A DNA stretch of 64,000 nucleotides from the IMG/VR virus record IMGVR_UViG_3300034093_001057, positions 1 through 64,000 of that record, one strand, 5' to 3'. Made by a program: the position numbers and the translations under genes. Below are positions 55,652-63,615 of this stretch, piece after piece. Origin of the DNA: a virus. Each line of letters opens with the position of its first letter. The stretch's first letter is position 1. The notes beneath the pieces are model-generated. The model made no database searches. It was not told the DNA's origin and worked only from the letters and a program-made list of their open reading frames with translations.

Positions 55652-57433
55652 ATGTCATATAAAAAGAAATTTTTAAACAAAAGCGGTATATCTAGTCCGA
55701 TTTCTGGTGTGAATAGCAATCTAGGCGCCTGGAATGGTTCACCTGGACAAAACGGATCATCTACCGGCGGGTGGAATAATCATGACATGGGCTATAAAAA
55801 CTACATGTCAAGATTACCTGAAGTATATACTGGACATCCAAATAGAATAGAACGTTACAATCAATATGAAATGATGGATGTTGATGCTGAAGTTAACGCA
55901 TGTTTAGATATCATTTCAGAGTTTTCTACTCAACGTAATGAACACAATAAAACTCCTTTTGATGTAGAATTTACTGAAGAACCCACACCGCACGAAATAG
56001 AAATGATTAAAACTCAGTTACAACAATGGTGTAAACTTAATCAATTTGATACTAGAATATTTAAGATTTTTAGAAACACGCTAAAATACGGTGATCAAGT
56101 ATTTGTAAGAGATCCAGAAAACTTTAAGCTTTATTGGATAGACATGACTAAAGTAGTCAAAGTTATTGTAAACGAAAGTGAAGGTAAACAACCAGAACAA
56201 TATGTAATCAAAGATATTAATATCAATTTACAAAACTTAACCGTAGCCCAAAAGACTAATACAGACTTTGCTGCTAATCCTGCTACTGGATCGGGAGGAA
56301 CAGGTGGCGGTGGTGCTGGAGGAGGATATACGGTTCCTGCAATGCCTTACAATACTACTGGTTCAAGATTTACTTTAGGACAAAGTGAAAGTGCTATTGA
56401 TGCTAAACATATTGTACATCTTAGCTTAACTGAGGGATTAGACAGATTTTGGCCTTTTGGTCAATCAATTTTAGAAAACATTTTTAAAGTCTACAAGCAA
56501 AAAGAATTGCTTGAAGATGCGGTTCTTATCTATCGTGTTCAACGCGCTCCTGAACGTAGAATGTTCAAAATTGACGTTGGTAATATGCCAAGTCATTTGG
56601 CTATGGCTTTTGTAGAAAGAATTAAAAATGAAATTCATCAACGAAGAATCCCTTCAGCACACGGTGGAGGATCAGTAGTAGATGCTACATATAATCCACT
56701 AAGTATGAACGAGGATTACTTCTTTCCGGTAACTGCTGATGGTAGAGGTTCTTCAGTTGAAGTATTACCTGGTGGACAAAACTTAGGTGAAATTGATGAC
56801 TTGCGTTATTTTAATAACAGACTTGCTCGTGGTTTAAGAGTACCAAGTTCATATCTACCAACTGGTCCTGATGATAATACTACTCCATTAAGTGATGGTA
56901 GAGTAGGTACTGCAATGATTCAAGAATTTAGATTCAATCAGTACTGTGAAAGATTACAAAATTACATGTCAATGAATCTTGATGAAGAATTTAAACTGTT
57001 CATGAGATGGAGAGGTTTCAACATTGACTCAGGATTATTCACGTTAAGATTCAATCCACCTCAGAACTTTGCTGCTTATCGTCAAAGTGAACTAGACTCA
57101 GCTAGAGTTAGTACATTTACTACAATGGAAGCAGTGCCTTATATATCTAAGCGTTTTGCATTAGAAAGATTCTTGGGCTTGAGTGAAGAAGAAATTGCTA
57201 AAAACGAAAAGCTTTGGGAAGAAGAAAATCAAGAAGAAGTATATAGCGATCCTGCAGGTAGTGACTTACGTAACGTGGGTGTTTCAACCGGAGACTTTCA
57301 AACTGATCAAACTACTGCCGATTCAATAGAAGCAGGTGAAGAAGCAGGCGCCGAATTGGGACCTGAGGTAGCTGGTCCGGTAGGTGGAGGAGAAGCTGGT
57401 GGAATACTACCAACAACTCCTCCGGCGGGCTAA
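55652..57433 (+). CDS. 20: Portal vertex protein gp20
   Basis: The 593-residue protein carries gp20 segments. They include YNQYEMMDVDAEVNACLDII, KIFRNTLKYGDQVFVRD and LTEGLDRFWPFGQSILENIF. Further on are LIYRVQRAPERRMFKIDVG and NNRLARGLRVPSSYLP. The C-terminus is acidic and Gly-rich. A glycine loop (about residues 208-225, GSGGTGGGGAGGG) interrupts the middle and is longer than usual. The portal forms the dodecameric DNA channel and starts head assembly. It is the first gene of the head operon with its own late promoter. Confidence 0.94.
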   Translation: MSYKKKFLNKSGISSPISGVNSNLGAWNGSPGQNGSSTGGWNNHDMGYKNYMSRLPEVYTGHPNRIERYNQYEMMDVDAEVNACLDIISEFSTQRNEHNKTPFDVEFTEEPTPHEIEMIKTQLQQWCKLNQFDTRIFKIFRNTLKYGDQVFVRDPENFKLYWIDMTKVVKVIVNESEGKQPEQYVIKDININLQNLTVAQKTNTDFAANPATGSGGTGGGGAGGGYTVPAMPYNTTGSRFTLGQSESAIDAKHIVHLSLTEGLDRFWPFGQSILENIFKVYKQKELLEDAVLIYRVQRAPERRMFKIDVGNMPSHLAMAFVERIKNEIHQRRIPSAHGGGSVVDATYNPLSMNEDYFFPVTADGRGSSVEVLPGGQNLGEIDDLRYFNNRLARGLRVPSSYLPTGPDDNTTPLSDGRVGTAMIQEFRFNQYCERLQNYMSMNLDEEFKLFMRWRGFNIDSGLFTLRFNPPQNFAAYRQSELDSARVSTFTTMEAVPYISKRFALERFLGLSEEEIAKNEKLWEEENQEEVYSDPAGSDLRNVGVSTGDFQTDQTTADSIEAGEEAGAELGPEVAGPVGGGEAGGILPTTPPAG

Positions 57434-57435
57434 AA

Positions 57436-57443
57436 GATAAATA
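57436..57443 (+). promoter_or_regulatory. Late promoter, GATAAATA
   Basis: GATAAATA begins 3 bases after the gp20 stop and 20 bases before the next ATG, with AAGGAAA as the ribosome site between. Confidence 0.65.
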
Positions 57444-57462
57444 GCATATAAAGGAAATTCTA

Positions 57463-57690
57463 ATGAAGTTACTAGAAATGTTTGATACGCCCGTTGCGGG
57501 AATGCAAGATGTTGATCAAGACAACTCTAAACCTACCTGGAAAGCTTCTAGAAAAACTAAATTAACACTTAAACAAATCAGAAAATTACGTAAAATGCTT
57601 GACGTTAGACAGTATGAACGCCAACAACATTTGAAAAAAGTAAGAAAGCAGTATGGAGCAAAAGCAGAAGATGGTGTTCCAAGTATCTAA
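57463..57690 (+). CDS. Small prohead core protein at the gp67 position
   Basis: The 75-residue protein is basic in its centre (KASRKTKLTLKQIRKLRKML), then YERQQHLKKVRKQYGAK, with an N-terminus MKLLEMFDTPVAGMQDV. T4 gp67 (80 residues) lies at the same place between gp20 and gp68 and is a prohead core component. The sequence itself is not clearly alike, so the call rests on size and gene order. An AAGGAAA site precedes the ATG. Confidence 0.6.
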   Translation: MKLLEMFDTPVAGMQDVDQDNSKPTWKASRKTKLTLKQIRKLRKMLDVRQYERQQHLKKVRKQYGAKAEDGVPSI

Positions 57691-57691
57691 T

Positions 57692-57717
57692 AAGATTGTG
57701 AATTTTTCATAAATCTT
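57692..57717 (+). terminator. Hairpin after the gp67-position gene
   Basis: AAGATT (57692-57697) pairs with AATCTT (57712-57717), with inner TGAA/TTCA pairing. It lacks a clear T run, so it may slow or protect RNA rather than end it. Confidence 0.4.
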
Positions 57718-57762
57718 GTCAAAAATGTAAAAAATACACACTTAATGACTAGTTTTTTATAC

Positions 57763-57781
57763 TATAGTCTAAATAACTATA
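57763..57781 (+). promoter_or_regulatory. Late promoter CTAAATA flanked by TATAGT/ACTATA arms
   Basis: TATAGT (57763-57768), CTAAATA (57769-57775) and ACTATA (57776-57781) place the promoter exactly in the loop of a 6-bp inverted repeat. It lies 31 bases before the next ATG, which has AGGAG upstream. Confidence 0.6.
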
Positions 57782-57812
57782 AGACAAAGCCATTCTATTC
57801 AGGAGACTAATA

Positions 57813-58568
57813 ATGGATAACAAAAAATTTGAAAAGTTGATTGATCTTATCATCAACGAAAATACAGAACAAGCTAGTGATTTATTTCATGATATCGTAG
57901 TAGAAAAATCCCGCGAAATTTATGAATCTATCATGGAAGAAGAAATGATGGATGACGACATGTATGACGAAGGCATGGGCGGTGAAGTAGGTGATCTTTT
58001 AGACGAAATTCAATCTGAAGAACATGGTATGATGGAAGATGAAGAAGATGTAGAAGCAATGGACGATGAAATGGACATGGCTGACGCTGATGACTCTTTT
58101 GACTTAAACGATGAGGATTTCGGTGACGAAGAATCAGGTGAAGAAGTAGAAGATGCTGTAATCAGAATTGAAGACAAACTAGACCAGCTAATGGCAGAAT
58201 TTGAATCAATCATGGGCGGCGACGCTGACATGGATGATGCTGAAGAAGTAGAAGTAGATGCTGAAGAAGATTCTGAAGAAGTTATGGAAGCAGTACAACT
58301 TCAAAAAGTATCTGTAACTCACGGTGACAATGGTGTACAAACTAAGTCAACTGTAGCTGCAAACTCAGGTCAGCGCGGAATGGCAAGTAAGCCAGTAGCA
58401 GCAAGTACTACTACTGAAACAGGTCGTACAGCACCAACTACTAAAGATTTAAAAGGCGCAGGAAGTTTTAAAAATGCTCCTGGACAGAAAAAGCAAGATT
58501 TGAGTGCTGCTCCTAAGCCAGTAACTAAAGACGGTTCATCAAACGACCGTAGTCCAGTTGCTAAGTAA
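57813..58568 (+). CDS. Acidic prohead core protein at the gp68 position
   Basis: The 251-residue protein has an extremely acidic middle (about residues 45-155, rich in Asp, Glu and Met), then a basic, Ser/Thr/Lys-rich tail ending KPVTKDGSSNDRSPVAK. Its N-terminus NKKFEKLIDLIINENTEQAS is helical. T4 gp68 occupies this place and, with gp22 and gp67, forms the core on which the head is built. Highly charged core proteins that are later degraded by gp21 are typical. The name rests on order and composition. Confidence 0.65.
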   Translation: MDNKKFEKLIDLIINENTEQASDLFHDIVVEKSREIYESIMEEEMMDDDMYDEGMGGEVGDLLDEIQSEEHGMMEDEEDVEAMDDEMDMADADDSFDLNDEDFGDEESGEEVEDAVIRIEDKLDQLMAEFESIMGGDADMDDAEEVEVDAEEDSEEVMEAVQLQKVSVTHGDNGVQTKSTVAANSGQRGMASKPVAASTTTETGRTAPTTKDLKGAGSFKNAPGQKKQDLSAAPKPVTKDGSSNDRSPVAK

Positions 58569-58610
58569 AAAATCTGAGACAAATGGCTTTGTTACTCAGT
58601 AACAGCAAAA

Positions 58611-58632
58611 AAGGGGATCGTAAGGTCCCCTT
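58611..58632 (+). terminator. Strong hairpin with GTAA loop before gp21
   Basis: AAGGGGATC pairs with GGTCCCCTT around a GTAA tetraloop (58611-58632, including one T-G pair). There is no T run after it. It may act as a partial terminator or RNA-stability element between gp68- and gp21-type genes. Confidence 0.5.
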
Positions 58633-58649
58633 AAACTGAGAAGTATAAT

Positions 58650-59303
58650 ATGCATAATAAATCAGTACTACAAGAATATTTAAACCCTTCACTAGCTAAA
58701 ACTAATGTTATGCTAGAAGAAGGTACAGATGCATTTGGAAACAAAGCTAAAAATATGTACATGGAAGGTATATTCATCCAAGGCGATGTAAGAAACGCAA
58801 ATGGAAGAGTATATCCAAAGAATGAAATATACAAAGCAGTACAAACTATACAAGAACAACTTAAAAGCGGTATTTCTATTTGCGGAGAAGTTGATCATCC
58901 AGATGATTTAAAAATCAACTTAGATCGTGTTAGTCATTGTATTACTAGTATGAATGTAGATGGTTCTAACGGTACTGGTAAATTAAAGATTCTTCCTACT
59001 CCAATGGGTCAGCTTATTAAAACTATGCTAGAAGCAGGAGTAAAGTTAGGTGTATCATCAAGAGGTTCAGGCAACGTTAACGATATGAATGGTCATGTTA
59101 GTGACTTTGAAATCATTACTGTAGATATCGTAGCACAACCTTCAGCACCTGATGCTTATCCAAAAGCTATTTACGAATCATTAATGAATTATAAGAACGG
59201 TAGTTACATCAAAGAAGGTTTACAAGAGTCGTTAGAAGTAAAGAAGTTTCGTGCTTCTTTGCAAAAAGATATTACAAAGTTTATTAAAAACTTAAAATTA
59301 TAA
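58650..59303 (+). CDS. 21: Prohead core protease gp21
   Basis: The 217-residue protein carries the T4 prohead protease pattern. It has FIQGDVRNANGRVYPKNEI, then ICGEVDHPDD with the catalytic His, then GVKLGVSSRGSGNV with the catalytic Ser. A trailing Asp-containing DIVAQPSAPDAYP also fits. T4 gp21 is 212 residues. It cuts the core proteins and the capsid protein during head maturation. It lies between the gp68-position gene and gp22, as in T4. Confidence 0.95.
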   Translation: MHNKSVLQEYLNPSLAKTNVMLEEGTDAFGNKAKNMYMEGIFIQGDVRNANGRVYPKNEIYKAVQTIQEQLKSGISICGEVDHPDDLKINLDRVSHCITSMNVDGSNGTGKLKILPTPMGQLIKTMLEAGVKLGVSSRGSGNVNDMNGHVSDFEIITVDIVAQPSAPDAYPKAIYESLMNYKNGSYIKEGLQESLEVKKFRASLQKDITKFIKNLKL

Positions 59304-59312
59304 AGAATTTAT

Positions 59313-59334
59313 CAAAGTAGGAATTCCTACTTTG
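59313..59334 (+). terminator. Hairpin between gp21 and gp22
   Basis: CAAAGTAGG (59313-59321), loop AATT and CCTACTTTG (59326-59334) give a 9-bp perfect stem. No long T run follows, so partial termination or RNA protection is likely. Confidence 0.45.
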
Positions 59335-59386
59335 TGTTAACTCAAGCACTAGAGTATAAACAGGCAATAAGAGAAGGGGAATAGAT

Positions 59387-60490
59387 ATGCTAGACGCTAT
59401 CAAACCATTGTTAGAAAGCGGATTAATTAACGAAGATATTGGGCAGCAGATTAATGAAGCCTGGGAAGCTAAGTTACATGAAGCCAAAGAACAAGTACGC
59501 GCAGAACTTAGAGATGAGTTTGCAAACAAGTATGAACACGATAGAAGTGTTATGGTTGAAGCCCTTGATAAAATGGTAACTGAAAGTCTTTCTGAAGAAA
59601 TTAAAGAATTCTATCAAGAAAGACAAGCAATGAACGAAGACCGCGTTAAAGCCAGACAGCAACTAAGCGAATCTGCACAAAAATTCAATAACTTTATGGT
59701 TCAAAAATTGGCTGAAGAGTTAAAAGAATTAAGAACAGATCGTAAAGTGCAAATGGAAAATCAACAAAAGATTGAAAAGTTTATTGTACATGCTCTTGCT
59801 AAAGAAATTAAAGAGTTTGCACAAGACAAGCAATCAGTTGTTGAAGCTAAGGTTAAGTTGGTTGCAGAAGGTCGTGCTCAATTAGAAAAACTTAAAGCTA
59901 AGTTTGTTGCTGAAAGTGCTAAGAAAATTAACGCGATTGTTACTACACACATCAAAGGTGAAATGTCACAACTTAAAGAAGACATTAAACTTGCCAAAGA
60001 AAATAACTTTGGTAGAAAAATTTATGAAGCATTTGCTGGCGAGTTCTCTGTAACTTATCTTAACGATAAAGTAGAAACTAAAAAGCTTATGAATTCATTG
60101 ATTGAAAAGGATACAAAATTAGCCGAGTCTTTTGAAAAACTTCAACAAGCACAAAAACTAATTGAAACAAGGGATCGTGAAGTTCGCATTATCAAAGAAT
60201 CTACTCAACGTTCTAAAGTACTAGATGATTTAGTATCTACTTTAAACGAAGAAAAGGCTCAAGTAATGAAATCTTTACTAGAAAGCGTACAAACATCAAA
60301 ATTGAAAGTCGCTTTCGACAAATATTTACCCGCAGTACTGAACACAGGTAATCAGTCAAGAACAGGGAAATCTGTAATTACTGAAAGTCTAGTAGAAGTA
60401 ACAGGTAATAAATCTGCCAAAAACAATAAAGAAGTTGATATGTCTGATAAAGACAATGTTATTGACATCAAGCGTTTGGCAGGGCTTTAA
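59387..60490 (+). CDS. 22: Prohead scaffold protein gp22
   Basis: The 367-residue protein is almost wholly charged helix and coiled coil, with repeated Glu/Lys heptads. It starts MLDAIKPLLESGLINEDIGQ, typical of gp22, and has a lone folded-looking region GRKIYEAFAGEFSVTYLN. T4 gp22 is 269 residues. It is the major scaffolding core, degraded by gp21 during maturation. The C-terminus (DKDNVIDIKRLAGL) probably contacts the capsid protein. An AAGGGG ribosome site precedes the ATG. gp23 follows after 27 bases on the same RNA. Confidence 0.88.
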   Translation: MLDAIKPLLESGLINEDIGQQINEAWEAKLHEAKEQVRAELRDEFANKYEHDRSVMVEALDKMVTESLSEEIKEFYQERQAMNEDRVKARQQLSESAQKFNNFMVQKLAEELKELRTDRKVQMENQQKIEKFIVHALAKEIKEFAQDKQSVVEAKVKLVAEGRAQLEKLKAKFVAESAKKINAIVTTHIKGEMSQLKEDIKLAKENNFGRKIYEAFAGEFSVTYLNDKVETKKLMNSLIEKDTKLAESFEKLQQAQKLIETRDREVRIIKESTQRSKVLDDLVSTLNEEKAQVMKSLLESVQTSKLKVAFDKYLPAVLNTGNQSRTGKSVITESLVEVTGNKSAKNNKEVDMSDKDNVIDIKRLAGL

Positions 60491-60517
60491 TAGACATAGA
60501 TCAGGAGAAAATATCAC

Positions 60518-61714
60518 ATGTCAAAAATACTCTTAGAAAGCCGTTGGGACGAGACCAAAGAGGCCCTGTTAGAAGGCTTGAAAGGCACTCGCAAATCAAC
60601 AATGGGTGTTATCTTAGAAAACACCAAGAAGCAACTACTTGCTGAATCTTCAGCTGGTACAACAACTGCAGGCAACATTGCTACTCTTAACCGCGTAATT
60701 CTACCGGTTATCCGTCGTGTAATGCCAACTGTTATTGCTAACGAACTAGTTGGTGTACAACCAATGACTGGTCCCGTTGGTCAGATCCACACGTTACGTG
60801 TACGTTACGCTCAGTCATTGACTGATACTTCAGCAGCATCAACTTCTGTTACTGCTGGTGAAGAAGCACTAAGCCCGTTCAAAATTGCACAGGCTTATTC
60901 TCGTGTAACTAATGCTGCAACTACTACTGATCAGTACACTGGTGCTAACACTGCTACTTTAGAAGGTAACGGCGGTAAGCAAATTTCCGTGCAAATCTTA
61001 AGACAAGCTGTTGAAGCTAAGTCACGTAAGTTGCAAGCACGTTGGACTTTTGAAGCTGCTCAGGACGCACAGTCACAGCATGGTATTGATGTAGAAGCAG
61101 AGATCATGGCTGCTCTTGCACAAGAAATCACCGCTGAAATAGATCAGGAAATTCTATTGTCATTGCGTACTCTTGCTTCAACTGAGTTCACTTACAACCA
61201 AGCTACTGTATCAGGTACTGCTACTTACGTTGGTGACGAACACGCTGCTTTAGCTGTGTTGATCAACCGCGTTGCAAACTTGATTGCACAGCGTACCCGT
61301 CGTGGTGCTGGTAACTGGGCTGTTGTATCTTCAGCAGCATTGACTGTTCTACAGTCTGCAACTACTTCAGCATTCGCACGTACTACTGAAGGAACTTTTG
61401 AAGCTCCAACTAACACTAAGTTTGTTGGTACTTTAAACGGTGCAATGCGCGTATTCGTTGACTCTTATGCTCCAGACACTACTCCGGTATTGGTTGGATA
61501 TAAAGGTTCAAGCGAAACTGACGCAGCAGCATTCTACTGCCCATACATTCCATTGATGAGCAGCGGTGTTGTACTTGATCCAAGTACTTTCGAACCAGTA
61601 GTTAGCTTTATGACCAGATATGGTTATATTGAATTGACGAACACTGCATCCTCGTTTGGTAATGCGGCGGATTACGTTGGGGAAATTGCGGTCCAGAACT
61701 TAACATTCCAATAA
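60518..61714 (+). CDS. 23: Major capsid protein gp23
   Basis: The 398-residue protein has gp23 landmarks. They are TLNRVILPVIRRVMPTVIAN, LVGVQPMTGPVGQIHTLRV and VEAKSRKLQARWTFEAAQD. Later come HGIDVEAEIMAALAQEITAE and GNWAVVSSAALTVLQS. It is shorter than T4 gp23 (521 residues). A gp21-type cleavage site LAE is present at residues 41-43, so mature chains may start at Ser44 (inference). It forms the hexameric shell. The gene uses clearly more C and G at third positions in places than its neighbours, as expected of the most highly expressed late gene. Confidence 0.96.
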   Translation: MSKILLESRWDETKEALLEGLKGTRKSTMGVILENTKKQLLAESSAGTTTAGNIATLNRVILPVIRRVMPTVIANELVGVQPMTGPVGQIHTLRVRYAQSLTDTSAASTSVTAGEEALSPFKIAQAYSRVTNAATTTDQYTGANTATLEGNGGKQISVQILRQAVEAKSRKLQARWTFEAAQDAQSQHGIDVEAEIMAALAQEITAEIDQEILLSLRTLASTEFTYNQATVSGTATYVGDEHAALAVLINRVANLIAQRTRRGAGNWAVVSSAALTVLQSATTSAFARTTEGTFEAPTNTKFVGTLNGAMRVFVDSYAPDTTPVLVGYKGSSETDAAAFYCPYIPLMSSGVVLDPSTFEPVVSFMTRYGYIELTNTASSFGNAADYVGEIAVQNLTFQ

Positions 61715-61756
61715 AATCTCACTTTTCAGTGATTTTTTGAATGTAATTCAAAAACA

Positions 61757-61792
61757 GAAAGGGCGCTTAGGCGCCCTTTCTTATTGCTTTTT
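61757..61792 (+). terminator. Intrinsic terminator of the gp22-gp23 transcript
   Basis: GAAAGGGCGC (61757-61766), loop TTAG and GCGCCCTTTC (61771-61780) form a 10-bp GC-rich stem. It is followed by TTATTGCTTTTT. Confidence 0.9.
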
Positions 61793-61802
61793 ATCTAGGT
61801 AT

Positions 61803-61810
61803 GATAAATA
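61803..61810 (+). promoter_or_regulatory. Late promoter for the HNH gene, GATAAATA
   Basis: GATAAATA lies after the gp23 terminator and 21 bases before the HNH ATG. It is also half of a TGATA/TATCA dyad. Confidence 0.7.
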
Positions 61811-61831
61811 ATATCACTGAAAGGTGAAATT

Positions 61832-62602
61832 ATGTTCAACAACACAAAATATACAAAGCTTTACTATCAAATCATAACACCAACTCTGAACAGAGAGTTG
61901 AATACATATAAAGAACTACATCATATTATTCCACGATCATTGGGTGGAACCGATGACAAAGATAATCTTACATATCTAACCGCTAGAGAACATTTTATCT
62001 GTCATTGGCTTTTGGTAAAGATGACTGAAGGACAAGCTAGAAGTAAAATGATCTATGCGCTACAAGGTATGAGAGCACAAAATGATAGTCAGCAGCGTTA
62101 CGAAACAAAGATAACCTCTAGAGTATATGAACACTATAGAATAGAACACGCTAGAATACATTCTGAAACAATGAAAGGAAAACCTGCTTGGAACAAAGGC
62201 AGAAAACTAGAAGGCGATGAACTAGAAAGACAAAGAGAAAGAACTAGAAATAGAAAGATAGACCCTGTCAAACAAGCAGAAGGTCAGCTAAAGAGAATTG
62301 CGAAAGTTACTGGAAGAAAAGATTCTGAAGAGACTAGGTTAAAGAAAAGTACCGCACATAAAGGTAAATCAAACGGTCCTATGAGCGAAGAAGAGAAGTT
62401 AAAACGATCAGTTGCTAATAAAGGAAAATCTAAACCGGAAGGATTTGGTGATAAAGTTGCTGAAAGAATGAGAGAAGAGTTTTCTTACAATAATCCTAAT
62501 AGAAGAGCCGACCTTAAGAAAGTTTGTGAGCATTGTGGAATTAAAACTGGACCTAGTAATTATACACGCTGGCACGGAAACAACTGTAAAGAAAAAACCT
62601 AG
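61832..62602 (+). CDS. Free-standing HNH homing endonuclease with NUMOD3 motifs
   Basis: The 256-residue protein has an HNH nuclease at residues 30-54: HHIIPRSLGG, then DNLTYLTAREH. NUMOD3-type DNA-binding motifs follow (KGKPAWNKGRK near 115, HKGKSNGP, NKGKSKPEGFG). A zinc-finger-like end reads CEHCGIKTG and later HGNNC. This order is typical of mobile homing endonucleases in T4-like phages. It sits directly after gp23 with its own late promoter and a mask on its ribosome site, suggesting tightly timed expression. No intron is visible in gp23. Its target is likely the same locus in related phages (inference). Confidence 0.88.
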   Translation: MFNNTKYTKLYYQIITPTLNRELNTYKELHHIIPRSLGGTDDKDNLTYLTAREHFICHWLLVKMTEGQARSKMIYALQGMRAQNDSQQRYETKITSRVYEHYRIEHARIHSETMKGKPAWNKGRKLEGDELERQRERTRNRKIDPVKQAEGQLKRIAKVTGRKDSEETRLKKSTAHKGKSNGPMSEEEKLKRSVANKGKSKPEGFGDKVAERMREEFSYNNPNRRADLKKVCEHCGIKTGPSNYTRWHGNNCKEKT

Positions 62603-62609
62603 CTAAATA
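62603..62609 (+). promoter_or_regulatory. Late promoter, CTAAATA
   Basis: CTAAATA begins right after the HNH stop and 20 bases before the next ATG, with AGAAGAGG as the ribosome site between. Confidence 0.6.
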
Positions 62610-62629
62610 ATAGAGAAGAGGTACTCGTT

Positions 62630-62923
62630 ATGATAGCTAAAGACAGTCAAGTAGTTGAAGTATTAGAAGATGGCACTTTTTATGCATTTGACTTAGAAGT
62701 GTGTGATCGTGAAGCAGAAAAAGCATTAAAAAACTTACTGAAAAAAGAAGGCAAACTGTTTAACTATGATTATGGTATGACAGTGTTTACTCTATTTGTG
62801 TATTGTGTTCATATCTTGCGTGAAGCGGGTTGGGAAACAGAAGAACTAGTTAACGAAGTATTAGATCATACTGCAATATATGACGGTACTGATGATGACG
62901 ATGACGAAGATAACGAAGAATGA
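62630..62923 (+). CDS. Hypothetical acidic-tailed protein, 97 residues
   Basis: The protein has a helical centre (EVCDREAEKALKNLLKKEGK), then an aromatic and hydrophobic stretch MTVFTLFVYCVHILREAGWE that could be a buried helix. It ends in an Asp/Glu tail. No family was recognised. It overlaps the QueC-like gene by ATGA, so the two are co-translated and may work together. A late promoter precedes it. Confidence 0.55.
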   Translation: MIAKDSQVVEVLEDGTFYAFDLEVCDREAEKALKNLLKKEGKLFNYDYGMTVFTLFVYCVHILREAGWETEELVNEVLDHTAIYDGTDDDDDEDNEE

Positions 62924-63615
62924 AATTATTATTAGGTCCTGAAAATTTACAAACTGAACTTGACTTCACTCTTTTTAAAAAGAAGGGTCCATTTTATATA
63001 GTTAATAATACAATATCTGCTCATGTAAAAAGAATTGGTGTTTACGTATCAGGTGGATTAGATTCTACTGCTCTTTTGTGTTTGATATTAAGTGAGTTGA
63101 AAAGTATTGACAAGTTACATGAAATAGAAGTAGTTTGTTTTACTATAGAAAAAAGCGATGGTCCAACTTATTATGCAACACAAGTTATTGAACAAGTAGA
63201 AAAGCATTTTAATGTTAAGCTAACACATATTAACAACATAAAAAATGATCCTATTCCAGACTTAACTGGAAATATTGGACCAACGCCTATAAAAGAAATT
63301 AGAGATTACGATCCCAACAATATGATTATATTCATGGGTATTAATCGTATGGCTCCTCCTGAATTAAAAACTTATACTTATCCATTGAAAATAGATTATG
63401 GATATCAAACTCAAGGGTATCATTATAATTCACCATTTTTGTTCTTACATAAACCACAAATACTAGATATCTATTATAAGTTAGGTTGTGAAAATATTAT
63501 ACCCTATACGCATACCTGTACTCAACTTGAAGTGGGCCAATGCGGTATTTGTTACTCTTGTGAAGAAAGAGCTTGGGGTTTTGAAATGCTCGGTAAACAA
63601 TATGTTATATCCTAA
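62920..63615 (+). CDS. QueC-like PP-loop enzyme (7-cyano-7-deazaguanine synthase-like)
   Basis: The 231-residue protein has the PP-loop SGGLDS at residues 44-49. Near the end it has a four-cysteine zinc site, C200-x7-C208-x2-C211-x2-C214 in the order CTQLEVGQCGICYSCEER. This is the QueC signature, and the length is right. QueC converts carboxy-deazaguanine to preQ0 with ATP and ammonia. Phages use such enzymes to put deazaguanines into DNA or to help queuosine in tRNA. No QueD, QueE or transglycosylase lies in this window. The middle (MGINRMAPPEL) differs from usual QueC, so another PP-loop function remains possible. Confidence 0.72.
   Translation: MKLLLGPENLQTELDFTLFKKKGPFYIVNNTISAHVKRIGVYVSGGLDSTALLCLILSELKSIDKLHEIEVVCFTIEKSDGPTYYATQVIEQVEKHFNVKLTHINNIKNDPIPDLTGNIGPTPIKEIRDYDPNNMIIFMGINRMAPPELKTYTYPLKIDYGYQTQGYHYNSPFLFLHKPQILDIYYKLGCENIIPYTHTCTQLEVGQCGICYSCEERAWGFEMLGKQYVIS

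Larger units (their letters stand above)
61719..61827 (+). promoter_or_regulatory. Long-range inverted repeat masking the homing endonuclease RBS
   Basis: TCACTTTTCAGTGAT (61719-61733) pairs with ATCACTGAAAGGTGA (61813-61827) over 15 positions with a single G-T pair. The downstream arm contains the GAAAGGTGA ribosome site of the HNH gene. Between the arms lie the gp23 terminator and a late promoter. Read-through RNA would hide the site, and RNA from the promoter would expose it, as known for T4 I-TevI. Confidence 0.75.

Noticed and set aside
60518-61714. Intron in gp23, because an HNH gene follows
   Set aside because: gp23 is one continuous frame with all landmarks, and the HNH gene has its own promoter and start, so it is free-standing.
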